64,000 nucleotides of DNA from the NCBI RefSeq assembly GCF_947179165.1, contig NC_077238.1, positions 71,035,257-71,099,256 of the forward strand. The letters are read 5' to 3'. The translations under genes and the position numbers were made by a program. Below are positions 12,914-24,227 of the stretch, in pieces (position 1 is the stretch's first letter; every line of letters starts with the position of its first letter). Origin of the DNA: Solanum dulcamara (Eukaryota; Streptophyta; Magnoliopsida; Solanales; Solanaceae). Below the pieces are notes generated by a model, which was given only the letters and a program-made list of their open reading frames with translations, did not search any database and had not been told where the DNA came from.

Positions 12914-12944
<31 letters not shown>
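11405..12944 (+). mobile_element. Non-LTR retroposon ending in poly(A)
   Basis: Sequence unlike the surrounding LTR begins near 11405 and ends in about 27 A at 12918-12944, after the GC-richer tail GGTCTGTTCCCAT. A poly(A) end and lack of terminal repeats point to target-primed retroposition (LINE or mobilised transcript). I found no convincing target duplication, so the left edge is a guess. Apparent open frames inside it are in several registers and resemble no known protein. The 5' half is made of tandem repeats. Confidence 0.5.
11620..12335 (+). repeat. Imperfect tandem repeat, unit about 325 bp, inside the retroposon
   Basis: The block TTGTGTGGCTTGTTG...CTGTGCAGGTAC recurs with GCAGGTAC at 11671, 11993 and 12320, giving spacings of 322 and 327 bases. 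The following words CTCCAAGAAGCT are shared by the first two copies. Poorer half-copies occur near 11799 and 12137. Between blocks are CAGCA-rich stretches. Confidence 0.65.
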
Positions 12945-13252
12945 GACCTCAAATCCACATATAAACCCCAAATATAATTTCGATGACTCTTCTAGACCAA
13001 TTTCCACATTTCAGAATTGATGGAATTGACGAAATTCTATTCCGTGATTCAAAACTCCAAATGTATCAAAACTCACTTTTAGAACCACTTAAGCCTTAAA
13101 ATTTAAAAACTTGCACAATTCACAATTTAAAAAGACTTAAACAATTCAACTACACAAATTGGTCAAATATCACTCGAGGACACTAACAAGAGGGGTAAAA
13201 TGGTAATTTCTTAAGAATTTTTAAAAATAACCCTCAAGGTCATTACATATAC

Positions 13253-14210
13253 TCCCTTGCTCATTCCAACTTCACCTTCGATAGATATCACTATGGATTT
13301 GCCTTAGGTTTATCAAAAACAAAGTATGGCAAGGATAGTGTCTTTATTTTGGTGGATAGATTCTCCATAATGACTCATTTTATTCCATGCTTGAAAACTA
13401 ATTATGCTTCTCATGTGGCAGATTTGTTTGTTAAAGAGGTTGTGAAATTATATGGCATACCTAGAACTATTGTTAGTGATAGAGATGTTAAGTTTTTAAG
13501 CCATTTTTGACATGTTCTGTAGGGAAGGTTAGGGACAAAATTGTTGTTTTCTACTTCTTATCACCCAAAAATGGATGGGCAAATAGAGGTACTGAATAGA
13601 ACTTTAGGTAACATGTTGAGGAATATTTTAAGAGGTAAATTAACTTCTTGGGAGGATCACTTGCCTTTGGTGGAGTTTTCTTATAATAGAACTATTCATT
13701 CTTCTACTTGGTCTTCTCCTTGTGAAGTTGTTTATGATTTTAACCCCTTTACTCCCATTGACTTAGTGTCATTGCCTAATAATGATGTTGCTAGTCTTGA
13801 TGGAAAGAATAAAGCTGAGATGATGAGGAAGATACATGAGCAGACTAAACTGCCATTGAAAGTCAAAATAAATAAGTGACCTAAAGAAGAAACAAAGGGC
13901 GAAAATAAGTCATTTTTGAGCCTGGTGACTTAGTTTAGATTCACATGCACAGAGAACGGTTTCCTTCCAAAAGGAAGTCTAAATTTCATCCTAGAGGCGA
14001 TGAACGCTTCAAAGTTCTCGAGCAAATTAGGGACAATACTTACAAATTGGATCTGCTCGGTGAGTATCAAGTATGTGTTGCTTTCAATGTTGCTGACTGG
14101 TCCTTGTTTGATGTAGGGTCAAATTCAAGGACAAATTCTTTTCATGAAGAGGGTGATGATAGATCTATGGACAAGGATGATGTTATAAAATCCCTAAGAA
14201 GAGACTGATT
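13253..14210 (+). pseudogene. gypsy integrase core and C-terminal remnant
   Basis: Starts mid-integrase in frame with the 8980-9380 fragment. [18 protein letters not shown] and [13 protein letters not shown] carry the first catalytic aspartate; [13 protein letters not shown] carries the second. After a stop and shift near 13510, STSYHPKMDGQIEVLNRTLG carries the catalytic glutamate. A C-terminal part follows (FNVADWSLFDVGSN, 14090-14125). So the D,D-35-E residues are still visible, but at least one stop (13508) and a later one near 13877 break the frame. Confidence 0.8.
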
Positions 14211-14419
14211 AAGGTCTCAAGATAAGGAGTTTCAAGCCAAGAATGTTGAGCTTCAATGGGAACTCAAGAAGATGCTTATCATGAAATAAAAGCACAAAAA
14301 TGAGTCCAAGAATTGTGGTGAAGAATGGACTAAGCCAAATGGAAGAAGATTGGTCCTACATGAAGCTAAATTTCTGCCCAAAAAAGAAGCTCAAAATCCT
14401 CACCCAAAAAGGAGAAAAA

Positions 14420-15033
14420 AGTCAAGTGCAAGTAACTTGGGAAGAGCCCACATATTATTTTTATATGCTTTCCTAGTTTAAAGTTTTCTAGTTTAAAGTT
14501 TTCTAATTAGGTTTTATTTATTATTTTCATAAAAGTAGGTTCTATTTCCATTCTATTTGAGATATTTTTCCCCTATATAGGGGTAGGTTTTATTATTTTG
14601 ATCAGACATTATTATTATTGATTGAAAGTTTTTCTTCTTTACACCTCTGTGTTTGGGTACTTGGGATTTATCTTACAACTTTATAAGAACAATTCTTAAG
14701 AGGTAGGATTAATTTCTTAACATGATATTTTTGGTTCTTATTCGTGAATTAGAAAAGGTAATTAGTCTTATACTAATTATTCTCTCTAGTTTCTTCGAAA
14801 TAGGGGTCTAGATCACTTTTTGATCTAAGTTCTTGAATTGGCTATATTAGTATCATAAATTAGCTTTAATTCACTAATTTTTTGAATACTAAGATCAATT
14901 AGGGTTCTTAGCACATTTTTTGAATTTGAGGGTTTTCTTCTCCAATTTTGCATATCTTTCAATTTTTGTCTTTTATCTATTTATTTCTGCTTCTGCATTA
15001 GTTTCTTATTTATTCAAGTAACCCGATTCTTAT
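14420..15033 (+). repeat. Probable 3' LTR of the third gypsy element
   Basis: Non-coding sequence after the integrase end with a promoter-like CCCTATATAGGGGTAGG at 14571-14587. It ends near ACCCGATTCTTATCA, where sequence of a different LTR family begins. Both edges are approximate, because no partner LTR or target duplication is available in the window. Confidence 0.45.
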
Positions 15034-15905
15034 CAGCCTGTTAACTACTTCACTACTATTGCATGCATGATATATGATTAGGAAAAAAGGAAAGAACATG
15101 AATTGAAATGATATTTATGATCAAACTACATCCAATGAATGCATTACTTGGTTGTACAAGTATGTGTTCTCTTCATTGTGGTTGTAATTGTGATATATGA
15201 TATTATGTTTGATCGGATACCACGGTGGTATAATTGGATCGGGTACCACGCCAGTACATTTGGAATGGGTAACACATCGATACATTGAATATTGGGTACT
15301 ACGCCTATACCTTACAGTTTGGGTATGGGTTCCTTGAGAGGACCATTAATCGTCAGATGTATTGTAATTGCTTGCAATCTATTTGTATAATGATTTGAAT
15401 GAAAAGGACTGGGAGTCCGGTATTTGCTTATTCTAAGATTTGTTTGTGTATTATCTATTTTACTAAGTTGTGGCTTCTTGTTCATATACCATTTACTAGA
15501 ATTAGCCGTGCGATCCTACCAATACATTGTAGTTGTGTACTGATACTACACTTGCTAATTTTTTTATTAAGTATAGGATGTACTCAATCACTTGATGAGA
15601 GACCTTAGTTGAATGACACGTGATAGTTCGAATTCAAAGGTGAGTCAGTTCTTTCAGGCTGCCATGGATTCTTCTTTGTTCTTAGTCCTTTGTTTTTGGA
15701 CTCAAACACTTTTAGATACTTAAATTTATGTTTACTGTGTTGGGGTTGCATCCCCATATTCTAGATTTATAGATAAATTTTGGTATGATGATTTTTAAGT
15801 TCTAGGGAGTTAAATTCTGCATGTTTTGATAAATTTACTTGAGTTTATGGAAACTCGACTTTTAAAGTATTTTTAGATTGTTTACCTTTATCTAAATGCT
15901 TGGGG
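15034..15905 (+). repeat. Truncated G2-family LTR fragment
   Basis: Parallels the middle and end of the LTRs at 17317-19103 and 24228-26057. It has the row of GGGTACCACG-type boxes at 15215-15300 (GGTGTCACATTC in G2), TACTGATACTACACTTGCT, and GAGTTTATGGAAACTC near the end. Start and final 150-200 bases are missing. No coding part is attached. Confidence 0.65.
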
Positions 15906-17316
15906 TGGTGGTGCTTGAAAAAATATTCAAAAGTAGTGAGTCATTGAAGATTTACTCCGATTTGAGGAAGATAATTTTTATATTTGGAGTATTAGTAATG
16001 AATATATATTATGAAGATGAATTGAGAAAGTTTTTTTTTATCTTTCTATTAAGATACACGATAATTTATAGTTTGTTATAGATATTAGTGCACTAGTGAA
16101 TAGGCAACCACAAAACTTTCTATTTTACTTTGGGTAAATGAATTTTGGTAAAACCATCACATGAAAGACCTAGTATTATTTTTAATTATATTAAATATCT
16201 AGCAATGCATTACACTAGAGTATTCTTATTAGTTATACTCGAACAAACTTCTTGTAAACCTTGAAGTATTCCCTTGAAACCTGCAACATGTGGGACTATT
16301 TCCCAAGTCAAAACTCTATAAAATTCAAAAGTTTAACCAAAGGATAAAATCACTCCTGAAACACCTCGGCATCCATACCATCGATTCAATCAAGTAAAAA
16401 ATCATCTTTCGGATAGAACAAGAAATAAATTTCAGAAATTGAATTTGAGCTTGTTATCCTGGAATGTTGACTTTGGTCAAACTTTCAACTTTTCAACTTC
16501 TAAAACATGAAAATCTTCCCCTAAATGCATCTGATCCACTTTAGAAATTGTGTCACCTATACAATGAAGTTACAAAAGGTTCAAACTAGCAAAATGAGTT
16601 CAGATAAACAAAATGACCATACGGATGCCACACTAAATTACTAATTCATAAATAACTAATCTCTACATAATTAATTCATATCTAAGTGTCTTGAATCAAA
16701 TGATTTTAAGATGATTTTAAATAATTTTTTTAATAGTTGCAAGGCAGGTGTAAGTTGGCTTAGTGTCACGGACTTAGGCTTCAACTAAGATTTTTGTGCG
16801 GCACTTGACAACTCACTCATGATTCTTTCATAATCTTGTAAGCTTAAGTATCAAGTGGCGGGTCCTGACATTAGGGTCACTTCGATAATAACTGGGCTAG
16901 CTCGAACGAGGCTTCTTATAATGGACCACCTAAAAATGAGAATTTTACACAAATTTCATAGTGTTAAGAGCTAATTACATCATATCCCTACTCTTTTCAA
17001 ATTATAAAATTTCCTTAAATTTTGTGCAATTCGGATACATCTCAAAATATTCCGATATATCGCATCTCAATTTTGGATACATCCCGATACATCGCATCTC
17101 AATTTTAGATACATCACGTAAATTGATGTATCTGACCGATAAATCATGTAATGTGATGTGTCTGACCAATACATTGCGTAAAGTGATGTATTCAAAAATA
17201 GAAGAGAGAAATTTTTATAATTTTTTTAAATGGTAGGGATTTTAGAGAATATGATAAAATAAGTTGTGTATTTAGGTAATTTTTCCTTAAATACTACACA
17301 AAGTATAAACTAAAAA
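15906..17316. other. Unassigned AT-rich spacer with TGTATC/GATACA repeats
   Basis: No gene seen. 16100-16900 has the texture of decayed LTR sequence (for example TGGCGGGTCCTGACA) but I cannot match it to another copy here. At 17030-17195 GATACATC-type words recur about eight times in both orientations, similar in style to 28370-28780. Confidence 0.4.
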
Positions 17317-19103
17317 TGTAAAGACATATTTTCTTAATTATGGATAAGCCAATGGAGAAGAAAATCATGCTAGAAAACTTTCGGATAGTGACTTATAAAT
17401 ATGGAACCTAGATCAGACTTGGATGAAATCTGAGTCAGGTGAGGTCTAGGGTAATCTAGTAATGTATGGGGGATTGACTTATTAGTTTGATCATTTGATC
17501 TGATAGCCAAGACGATATAGAGCTTGTACGATTTTAAAAAATTCTTTACGGGCAAGTAAAACTCTCGAAATTGAACTTGGAGTAAAGTATAGATTTTAGA
17601 ACGTCATGGATTGAGGGTGTGTTGCAAAATGGGAGCTTGAGAATCAAAAAATCGACTTTCTATCTCTGTGCATCTCGCCAGAGCAGGATTATTCCTACTA
17701 GAGTGCGGCTGTTGTAGCGCAATAGTCCCGCTATGGCAGGACAGTCACGAATTAAAATGGAAAAAAAAAATCTAAAATCGTTTTTAATCATCCCTTTTTG
17801 TTCTTAAGAGAACATAAGCGACCTAGGACAATTTCTTGTAATTTTCCACCAAATTTTGTGCTAGAGGTAAGTTAGTTGATCCCCTAACTTATATTTTGAT
17901 TGTTACTACCTAAAATCCATGAGGGATAACTTAGGAAAGGGTTCTTGACTTGAATTTAATGGTGAAAAAGATTCCTAGATGGGTGATAGGATCATGAAAG
18001 TATCTAAGTCATGATTTTGATATAATCCGGGTATTATAGGCCATTATTTTTTTATTTCTTGTAATCGTTGTTATTTTAGACCAAGAACAAGCTGAGAGAC
18101 TTCGAAAAGGGAAATCTCTATGTCTTTCCATATGTGTCATATGTGCTTGTTAGCTACTTCATTTGTATGCATATATGTATGTGAATAGGAAAATATAAAA
18201 TGAACCACGTAAAATAACTATTTATTGTCAATGGCATGCAATGATCTTGTTCTTGGTATTTATGACTGTTGAAACTATTTATTGTACTTGTGATTATGTT
18301 GTATTCGTTTAGATCAGGTGTCACATTCCGATATATAATTGGATTGAGTGTGATATTCCGATACGTATTTAGATCAGGTGTCACATTCAGACACAATATT
18401 GTATCAGGTATCACATTTCGACACATTAATAAGAGAAGTGTAGGTTCCATGAGAGACCCACTCTTGACTGTGTATAAAAATTGAGGTTGTTAACCTGTGT
18501 ATATGTTTATGTATTTCTTATGATATGATAAGTGGTAAGGTATTTTATATATGTATGTTTACTGTGTTGTAGTTACTTGTTCATATCTTACTTACTGGAA
18601 TAGTCATGTGATCCTACCAGTACACTGTTATTTTGTGTACTGATACTGCACTTGCTCTTTCTTTGTTGAGTACAGGGCATCTTCAGGGAGCTGTTGAGAG
18701 ACCTCAGTTAGGAGATTATTAATTACTGAATTCAAGAATTAGCTTGCTCTTTTAGGCTACCGTGAATTCTCCCAAGTCTTGGTCCTTCCTTTAGGACTTA
18801 GACCTTTAGACTATGGTTATCTTTTATGTTTGATTCGGGGTTGCATCGCCATTCTTAGACTTGTTCGTAAAAGTTTTGGTATGATGACTTTCAGGTCCTA
18901 GGAGTTGAATTTTTGCATAATTTATGTCTGGTTTTGTAACTTACTGAGTTTATGGGAACTCAGTTTCTAAAACTGCTATTTAAACCTATTTCCACATCTT
19001 TAAATGTTGTCTTTTGTCAATATTATTTAGTTGGGTTATAATAATGGTTCTCATACTAGAGGGTTAGAGTGGGCGTCAATCACGTCAGACCAGGGTCATG
19101 ATA
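17317..19103 (+). repeat. 5' LTR of the G2 element
   Basis: Starts TGTAAAGACAT and ends CAGGGTCATGATA just before the primer-binding site. Parallel to 24228-26057 throughout. It contains a 30-base tandem box repeat (18312-18430) and a field of GC-rich words around TCTCGCCAGAGCAGGA near 17670-17745. Confidence 0.85.
18312..18430 (+). repeat. 30-bp tandem boxes within the G2 LTR
   Basis: Four units of about 30 bases, each with a GGTGTCACATTC-like core followed by CGATA or AGACA (starts near 18312, 18342, 18372, 18402). The 3' LTR has the same array at 25238-25355, and the LTR fragment at 15215-15300 has a variant with GGGTACCACG. The shortened LTR at 39106-40340 lacks it. Confidence 0.7.
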
Positions 19104-19106
19104 AAG

Positions 19107-19118
19107 TTGGTTTCAGAG
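19107..19118 (+). other. Primer-binding site of the G2 element
   Basis: TGGTTTCAGAGA, three bases after the LTR end, is a close match to TGGTATCAGAGC (complement of the initiator Met tRNA 3' end). It fixes the LTR edge. Confidence 0.75.
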
Positions 19119-19313
19119 ACCTAGGTTCATTGATCTCATTGAGTCTAGTAGAGTCTTGCGGAATGGTACAGAGATGTCTGTACTTTTCTTCGAGAGATTA
19201 TAGGACTTTAGGAAAATTTCTCTATCTGCTTTCCTGTCATGCTATAACTTGACTTGAATTGGTATCTGGTGATCCAAATTGGTATCTAACCTCCTTCACT
19301 CTCTTGTCTGCAG

Positions 19314-20780
19314 ATGGTTAACACTTGCTATAATGGTGGTCGGCCCATAACTCCCATTGAGCCAAAGAGGAGCCAGCCGTTAGAGGACACGGCTGAGGTA
19401 GAGAAAGGAGAAGGGGATGGGATAGAGGATGAGGAAGGGAAGCACCCATCAGGGGTGAAGCTCTAGTGGGGGAGATACTAAGAGAAGAGGATCCCACGGC
19501 ACCTAAGATGAGGTAGAAAGGAATGTAGAGGTTGAGGAAGAAGAAGATGTTGAATAGGTGGAGGATACCCAAGCTGGGTTTGCAGGTTTTCCCCCTCTAG
19601 ACCTGATTTTAGCTCAGCAGATCATGACCTTTTTGAGTAGATTGGATGGCACTAGAGCCATTCCCACAATGTTCGTAGCATCATCTCCAATTACTCGCCT
19701 ATTTGCTATTGGAGTTCCTCAGATAGATGGAGTATTGGGCATTAATGTCTTCTTCCATCCACTTATGGGCCCATTGATAACTGACACTGAGCATGATATA
19801 CTGACTAAGTTTGTGAAACTTAAGCCTCCAACTTTCTACTTCTGAGAGTGTGGATGCTTACGAGTTCATCCTTGAATATTATGAGAGTTGCACATGTTGG
19901 GTATAGTCCACTAGCAAGGAGTTGAATTCGTGACCTTTCAATGGCGAGGTGAAGTCAAGCAATGGTGGAAGGCCTATGTGGAGTGCCGCTCGCCAGTTTT
20001 GGCCCCACTCACTTGGGTTCGGTTTCATGCTCTATTCCTGAGAAGTATATACCCTGGACCTTAAGGGTTCACAAAAAGGATGAGTTCATGCAAGCTCAGA
20101 AAAAAAGGATAAATACAAGGGGGAAGTTTAGTTAAGCCTTATAACAGGGTGGTATGATCGTGGTAGCATATGAGGCTAAGTTTCATGCATTATCCAACTA
20201 TGCTACTCAGTTGGTAACTATAGAGGACAAGAAGATCTGGATGTTCGTGAAGGGATTGAATCCTGAGTTGCAAGCATTGTCTGTCCATATGACCTTTTCA
20301 AGTAAGAACTTTAATGAAGTGACAAACTTTATGAAAAGATAGAAGGAGTACGATGGGATGGGCAAGCCAAGGCTTTGGCTAAGAATCCTAAAGATATAGG
20401 TAACTTCCATGGCTCTTATTCTAGAGGACCAGGTAGGCTGGCAATTGTATCCCAGCCAATTCAGTCAGCCATGCACACTTCTATAGGTAGTTACTCAAGT
20501 ACTCCATAGTAGAATCCTGCCAAGGAAAGCAAGGGAGCTTCATTCATATCAGGTAATAGGGCATCCTTTGAGCGCAATTGTTTTAATTGTAGAGAGCCAG
20601 GACATATGAGGAGAGAGTGTACCCACCTTTGCAGGACTGATTTTGCACCACAGCAGACCAGAGTAGTGGTACCGATGAGCAGAGGTAGTAATGTTACACG
20701 ACCTATAAAGTGGGCGAAGTAGAAATCAGAGAAGTCGTGAAGGCCGAGATAATGGTAATGCAGGTCGAGGAGCAGTGCAA
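19314..20780 (+). pseudogene. G2 gag remnant with CCHC zinc knuckle
   Basis: An ATG at 19314 lies at the position where the related minus-strand copy (34837) starts gag, but a stop follows near 19465. Recognisable blocks are LDLILAQQIMTFLSRLDGT (19597 on), the PLMGP...DTEHDILTKFVKLKPPTFY stretch to 19845, and AYEAKFHALSNYATQLVT (20163 on). A good zinc knuckle, CFNCREPGHMRREC, lies at about 20579-20620. Compared with the better-preserved copy at 34220-34837 the acidic N-terminal region is scrambled. Not functional. Confidence 0.8.
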
Positions 20781-21460
20781 CCAAGCAGAAAAATGTCCCC
20801 TCAGGATAACAGGGCTCAGTTTTATGCCTTTTCAGGCAAGACCGAGGATGAAGCGTCTGATGTAGTGATCACAGGTACTATTCTTGTATGTTACCAAATA
20901 GCTATTGTTTTGTTTGATCCAGGTTCTACTTATTCATATGTGTTAGTACAGTTTGCCTTGGGATTTGATGTGATTTGTGATGTACTTGATGCCTATCCAT
21001 GTTTCTACTCCTATTGGAGAGTCTGTTATAGTCTTCCTTGTCTATCGTGCTTGTCCTGTTATATTTATGGGTTTTCAAACTTGGGCTAACTTGGTAACTT
21101 TAGATATGAGTGATTTTGATATGATCTTAGGCATGACTTGGTTGTCCCCCTATTATGATGTTCTTAATTGTAATGCTAAGATCGTGACTTTAGAGATCCC
21201 GGGTAGGGAAAGATTAGATTGGGAAAGGGTAAACAAACTTAAGTCATCTAAGATCATATTCTTTCTCCAGATTAGAAAAATGGTGCGGCGGGATTGTTTG
21301 GCATATTTGGCTCATATTCGAGATGTGGATGCTGAGTCTCTCTCTACTGAGTCTATTCATGTAGTGTCAAAGTTCAAAAAAGTATTTCCTACCGATTTTC
21401 CTAGTATGCCTCTTGATAGAGATATAGATTTCTGCATTTACTTAGAGCCAGGCACTTAAA
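20781..21460 (+). pseudogene. G2 protease region remnant
   Basis: VLFDPGSTYSYVLVQFALG (about 20908-20965) is the retropepsin active-site block, with the DPGSTYSY wording typical of Tekay/Del-type chromoviruses. After a frameshift, [22 protein letters not shown] (21103-21168) is the second block. The run into [18 protein letters not shown] leads towards RT. The frame is split in two by the shift near 21000. Confidence 0.8.
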
Positions 21461-22620
21461 GCTCAATTCCAAGAACTTTGTGATAAATGTTTTATCCATC
21501 CTAGTGCTACCCCATGGGGTGCTCTGGTCATGTTGGTTAAGAAGAAGGATGATATCATGAGAATGTACATAGACTATCAGCAGCTGAATAGGGTCACTAT
21601 TCGAAATAAGTACATATTGCCTCGCATAGATGACCTCTTTGATCAGTTGTAGAATGCATTCGTCTTTTCAAAAATTGACCTAAGATCTGGTTATCATTAA
21701 TTGAAGATTAAACATGAGGATGTGCCCAAAATAGTATTTAGAACACGGTACGGGCACTATGAGTTTTTGATGATGTCATTTGGGATGACCAATGCGCCTA
21801 CAACCTTCATGAGTTTGATGAATGGGATATTCAAATTGTTCCTGGATTCTTTCATAATTGTGTTTATAGATGATCTTCTAGTCTATTCAAAAAGCAAACA
21901 AGAACATGCAGACCATCTTTGTATTATTCTGGATATCCTGGGAAAGCAGAAATTATATGCAAAATTCTCTATGTGTGAATTCTGGTTGTCTTTAGTTGCC
22001 TTTTTAGGGCATGTAGTGTCGAAGAAAGGGGTAATGGTAGCCTCAAAAGATTGAAAACAGTAAGGAACTAGGGTCGTCCTAGCTCCATGACTGAAGTTAG
22101 GAGACTTGCCAATTATTATCGTCGGTTCGTGAGGAACTTTGCTTCTATTGCCATCCATTTAACCAAGATGACTCAGAAGGAGATACCAATTGAGTAGACT
22201 GATAAATGTGAAGAGAGATTGCAAAATCTCAAGACTCTTCTGACCACGGCACCTATTCTGACCTGCCATTTCAAGGTCATTTTTATTTTGATGCTTCACA
22301 TTCAGTTTTGGGTGCTGTGTTGATACATGATAAGAATGTTATAGCCTATAAAGGTTCATGAGAGGAACTACCCGACTCATGAGTTAGAGTTGGCACTTGT
22401 AGTAGTTGCTCTAAAGATCTAGCAGTATTATCTCTATGGTTTCAAATATGAAATGTTTACTGACCACCCACAGCCTACAACATGTGTTCACCTAGAAGGA
22501 TTTAAACATGAGAAAGGGAAGGTGGATGGAGTTAATCAAATATTATAATGTCTCCATCTAGTATCATCTAGGCATGGTTAATGTTGTGGCAGACGCATTA
22601 AGTTGAAAGCCAGATAGCAT
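21461..22620 (+). pseudogene. G2 reverse transcriptase and RNase H remnant
   Basis: RT blocks [18 protein letters not shown] (21537 on), KIDLRSGYH (21674) and [19 protein letters not shown] (21729 on) are present. The polymerase site reads [15 protein letters not shown] (21855 on), with FIDD in place of the usual YIDD. RNase H is visible from about 22200 to 22600, ending near NVVADALS. Several stops (for example near 21650, 21697, 22053 and 22196) break it. In an intact copy this enzyme would make the element's cDNA. Confidence 0.8.
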
Positions 22621-22879
22621 GGGCAGTTTAGCCTATTTGGGAGCTTGTAAGTGACCCCTAGCTAGAGAGATTCAAGCCTAGGAGGCTAAATTTATGAGGC
22701 TAGGAATCTCAAAAAAGGGTGGGGTGATGGCCAGTGTTGATCTAAGGATTACTTTTATTAAATAAATCAAGGCCAACCAGTTTGAGGATGCAAACTTGAA
22801 TAACATCAGAGAGAAGACCTTGTTAGGCAAGGCTCAAGATGCATCCCTTGATGCAGGTGGGTAGATGGTCTAGTTCAAA

Positions 22880-23570
22880 AGATGTTGTCGGAGTCTGATA
22901 GTTTGCGGTACTCTATTTATCCAGGTGTGACCAAGATGTACCAAGATTTAAAGCAATTATATTGGTGGCAGGGAATGAAGAAAGACATAGTTGAGTTTGT
23001 GGCAAAGTGTCAGAACTGTCAGCAGGTAAAGTATAAGAACCAAAGGCCTACAGGTTATCTTCAAAGGATCTCCATTCCTGAATGGAAATGAGAAAGGATA
23101 GCCATGGATTTTGTGGTAGCTATTCCCAAAACCTTGGTAAAGTATGATTCTATCTTGGTTGTGGTTGATAGATTGATGAAGTTAGCCTATTTCATTCTAG
23201 TTAGAGTGGACTACATGTGTAACAGTTGGCAAAGATATATGTAAAAGAGATAGTGAGGTTGCATGGGGTGCCTCTTTCTATCATCTCAGACCGTGGTACA
23301 CAATTCACCACTAAATTCTGGGGGAAGTTGCATGAGGAGTTGGGCACTCAACTCACTTTCAGCACAAACTTTCATCCATAGACTGATGGGTAATCAGAGA
23401 GAATGATTCAGGTGTTGGAAGACATGTTGAGAGCATATGTGATTGACTTTGGAGGACATTGGAATAAATGTTTGCCCTTGTGAGTTCTCCTACAATAATA
23501 GTTATCACTCCAGTATTGATATGGCACCATTTGAAGCTCTCTATGAGAGGGGATGTAGCTCGCCCATATG
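22880..23570 (+). pseudogene. G2 integrase remnant
   Basis: SLRYSIYPGVTKMYQDLKQ followed by CQNCQQVKY (22900-23035) is the HHCC zinc-binding part. MDFVVAIPKT (23104) and VVDRLMKLAYF hold the first catalytic aspartate; IISDRGTQFTTKFW (23281 on) the second; FHP and ERMIQVLEDMLRAY (23370 on) the glutamate region. Stops at about 23090 and 23380 and a shift near 23470 break the frame. Confidence 0.8.
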
Positions 23571-23689
23571 ATGGTTTGAGACTAGAGATATGAATCCCTT
23601 GGGGGTTGACTTGGTAAGAGATGCTCAAGATAAGGTAAGAAGCATCCAAGCTAAGCTTCTAGTATCTCAGAGTAGACAAAAAGAGTATG

Positions 23690-24170
23690 CTGACTGTAAG
23701 GTAAGGGACATAACATTTCAAGCCAGTTAGCACATTCTTCTAAAAGTGTCACCCATAAAGGGAGTGATGAGATATGGAAAGAAGAGCAAGCTCAGTCCTC
23801 GCTACATTGGCCCTTTTGAGATCTTCGACTGTGTAGGGCCAGTAGCTTATAGGTTGGCTTTACTGCCTAGCCTATCAGGAGTATATCCAGTGTTCCATGT
23901 GTCCATGCTGAAGAAGTATCATAGGGATGGAGATTATATCATCAAGTGAAACTCAGTCTTACTAGACAAAGATCTTCAGTATTAGGAAGAGCCAAATGCA
24001 ATTCTAGATCGTGATGTCCGATAGCTGAGGACTAAAGAAATTAAATCTATAAAATTTCACGGGAAGCATTATCCGGTAGAGGACGCTACTTGGGAAACTG
24101 AAAATAACATGCGAGAAAAGTATCCCTAGTTATTCGTCGAATCAGGCATTACTCTATCTTTGCCTTAACC
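23690..24170 (+). pseudogene. G2 integrase C-terminus and chromodomain remnant
   Basis: [25 protein letters not shown] and [28 protein letters not shown] (split here for length) form the GPY/F-type block at 23747-23940. The chromodomain-like tail (AILDRDV, then EDATWETENNMREKYP) lies at about 23996-24125. In chromoviruses this tail binds modified histones and steers insertion. Confidence 0.75.
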
Positions 24171-24227
24171 CATTTTTTCTTAATTTGATCACTTAGAAAC
24201 GAGTGATGGGTAAAAATTGGTATCTAT

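Larger units (their letters stand above)
9386..13247 (-). mobile_element. Solo LTR, minus strand, 3.86 kb, containing a retroposon
   Basis: Flanked by perfect five-base duplications TATAC (9381-9385 and 13248-13252). Ends are TATTACGATTC and GGTCATTACA, close to inverted repeats of the TGTAATGACC type. No coding sequence, primer-binding site or second LTR is present, so it is a solo LTR left by recombination. A word field of CGCGATCGCG type sits at 10868-11020. A poly(A)-ended insertion occupies roughly 11405-12944. Orientation is inferred from the order of word field and leader-like sequence. Confidence 0.7.
8980..15033 (+). mobile_element. Third Ty3/gypsy element, interrupted host of the other insertions
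   Basis: Pol fragments at 8980-9380 and 13253-14210 join in frame once the 9386-13247 insertion and one copy of its target duplication are removed (PHRL, then [10 protein letters not shown]). A likely 3' LTR with a TATA-like motif follows from about 14420. Its 5' part must lie left of the family-A insertion, outside the window. Its wording (HCGGLIGHFGVPKT, FNVADWSLFDVG) differs from families A and G2, so it belongs to another gypsy lineage. Confidence 0.75.

Noticed and set aside
18312..18430. Regularly spaced 30-bp repeats resembling a CRISPR array
   Set aside because: Plant nuclear LTR sequence; the units are contiguous, diverged and lack unique spacers, and no cas-like gene exists.
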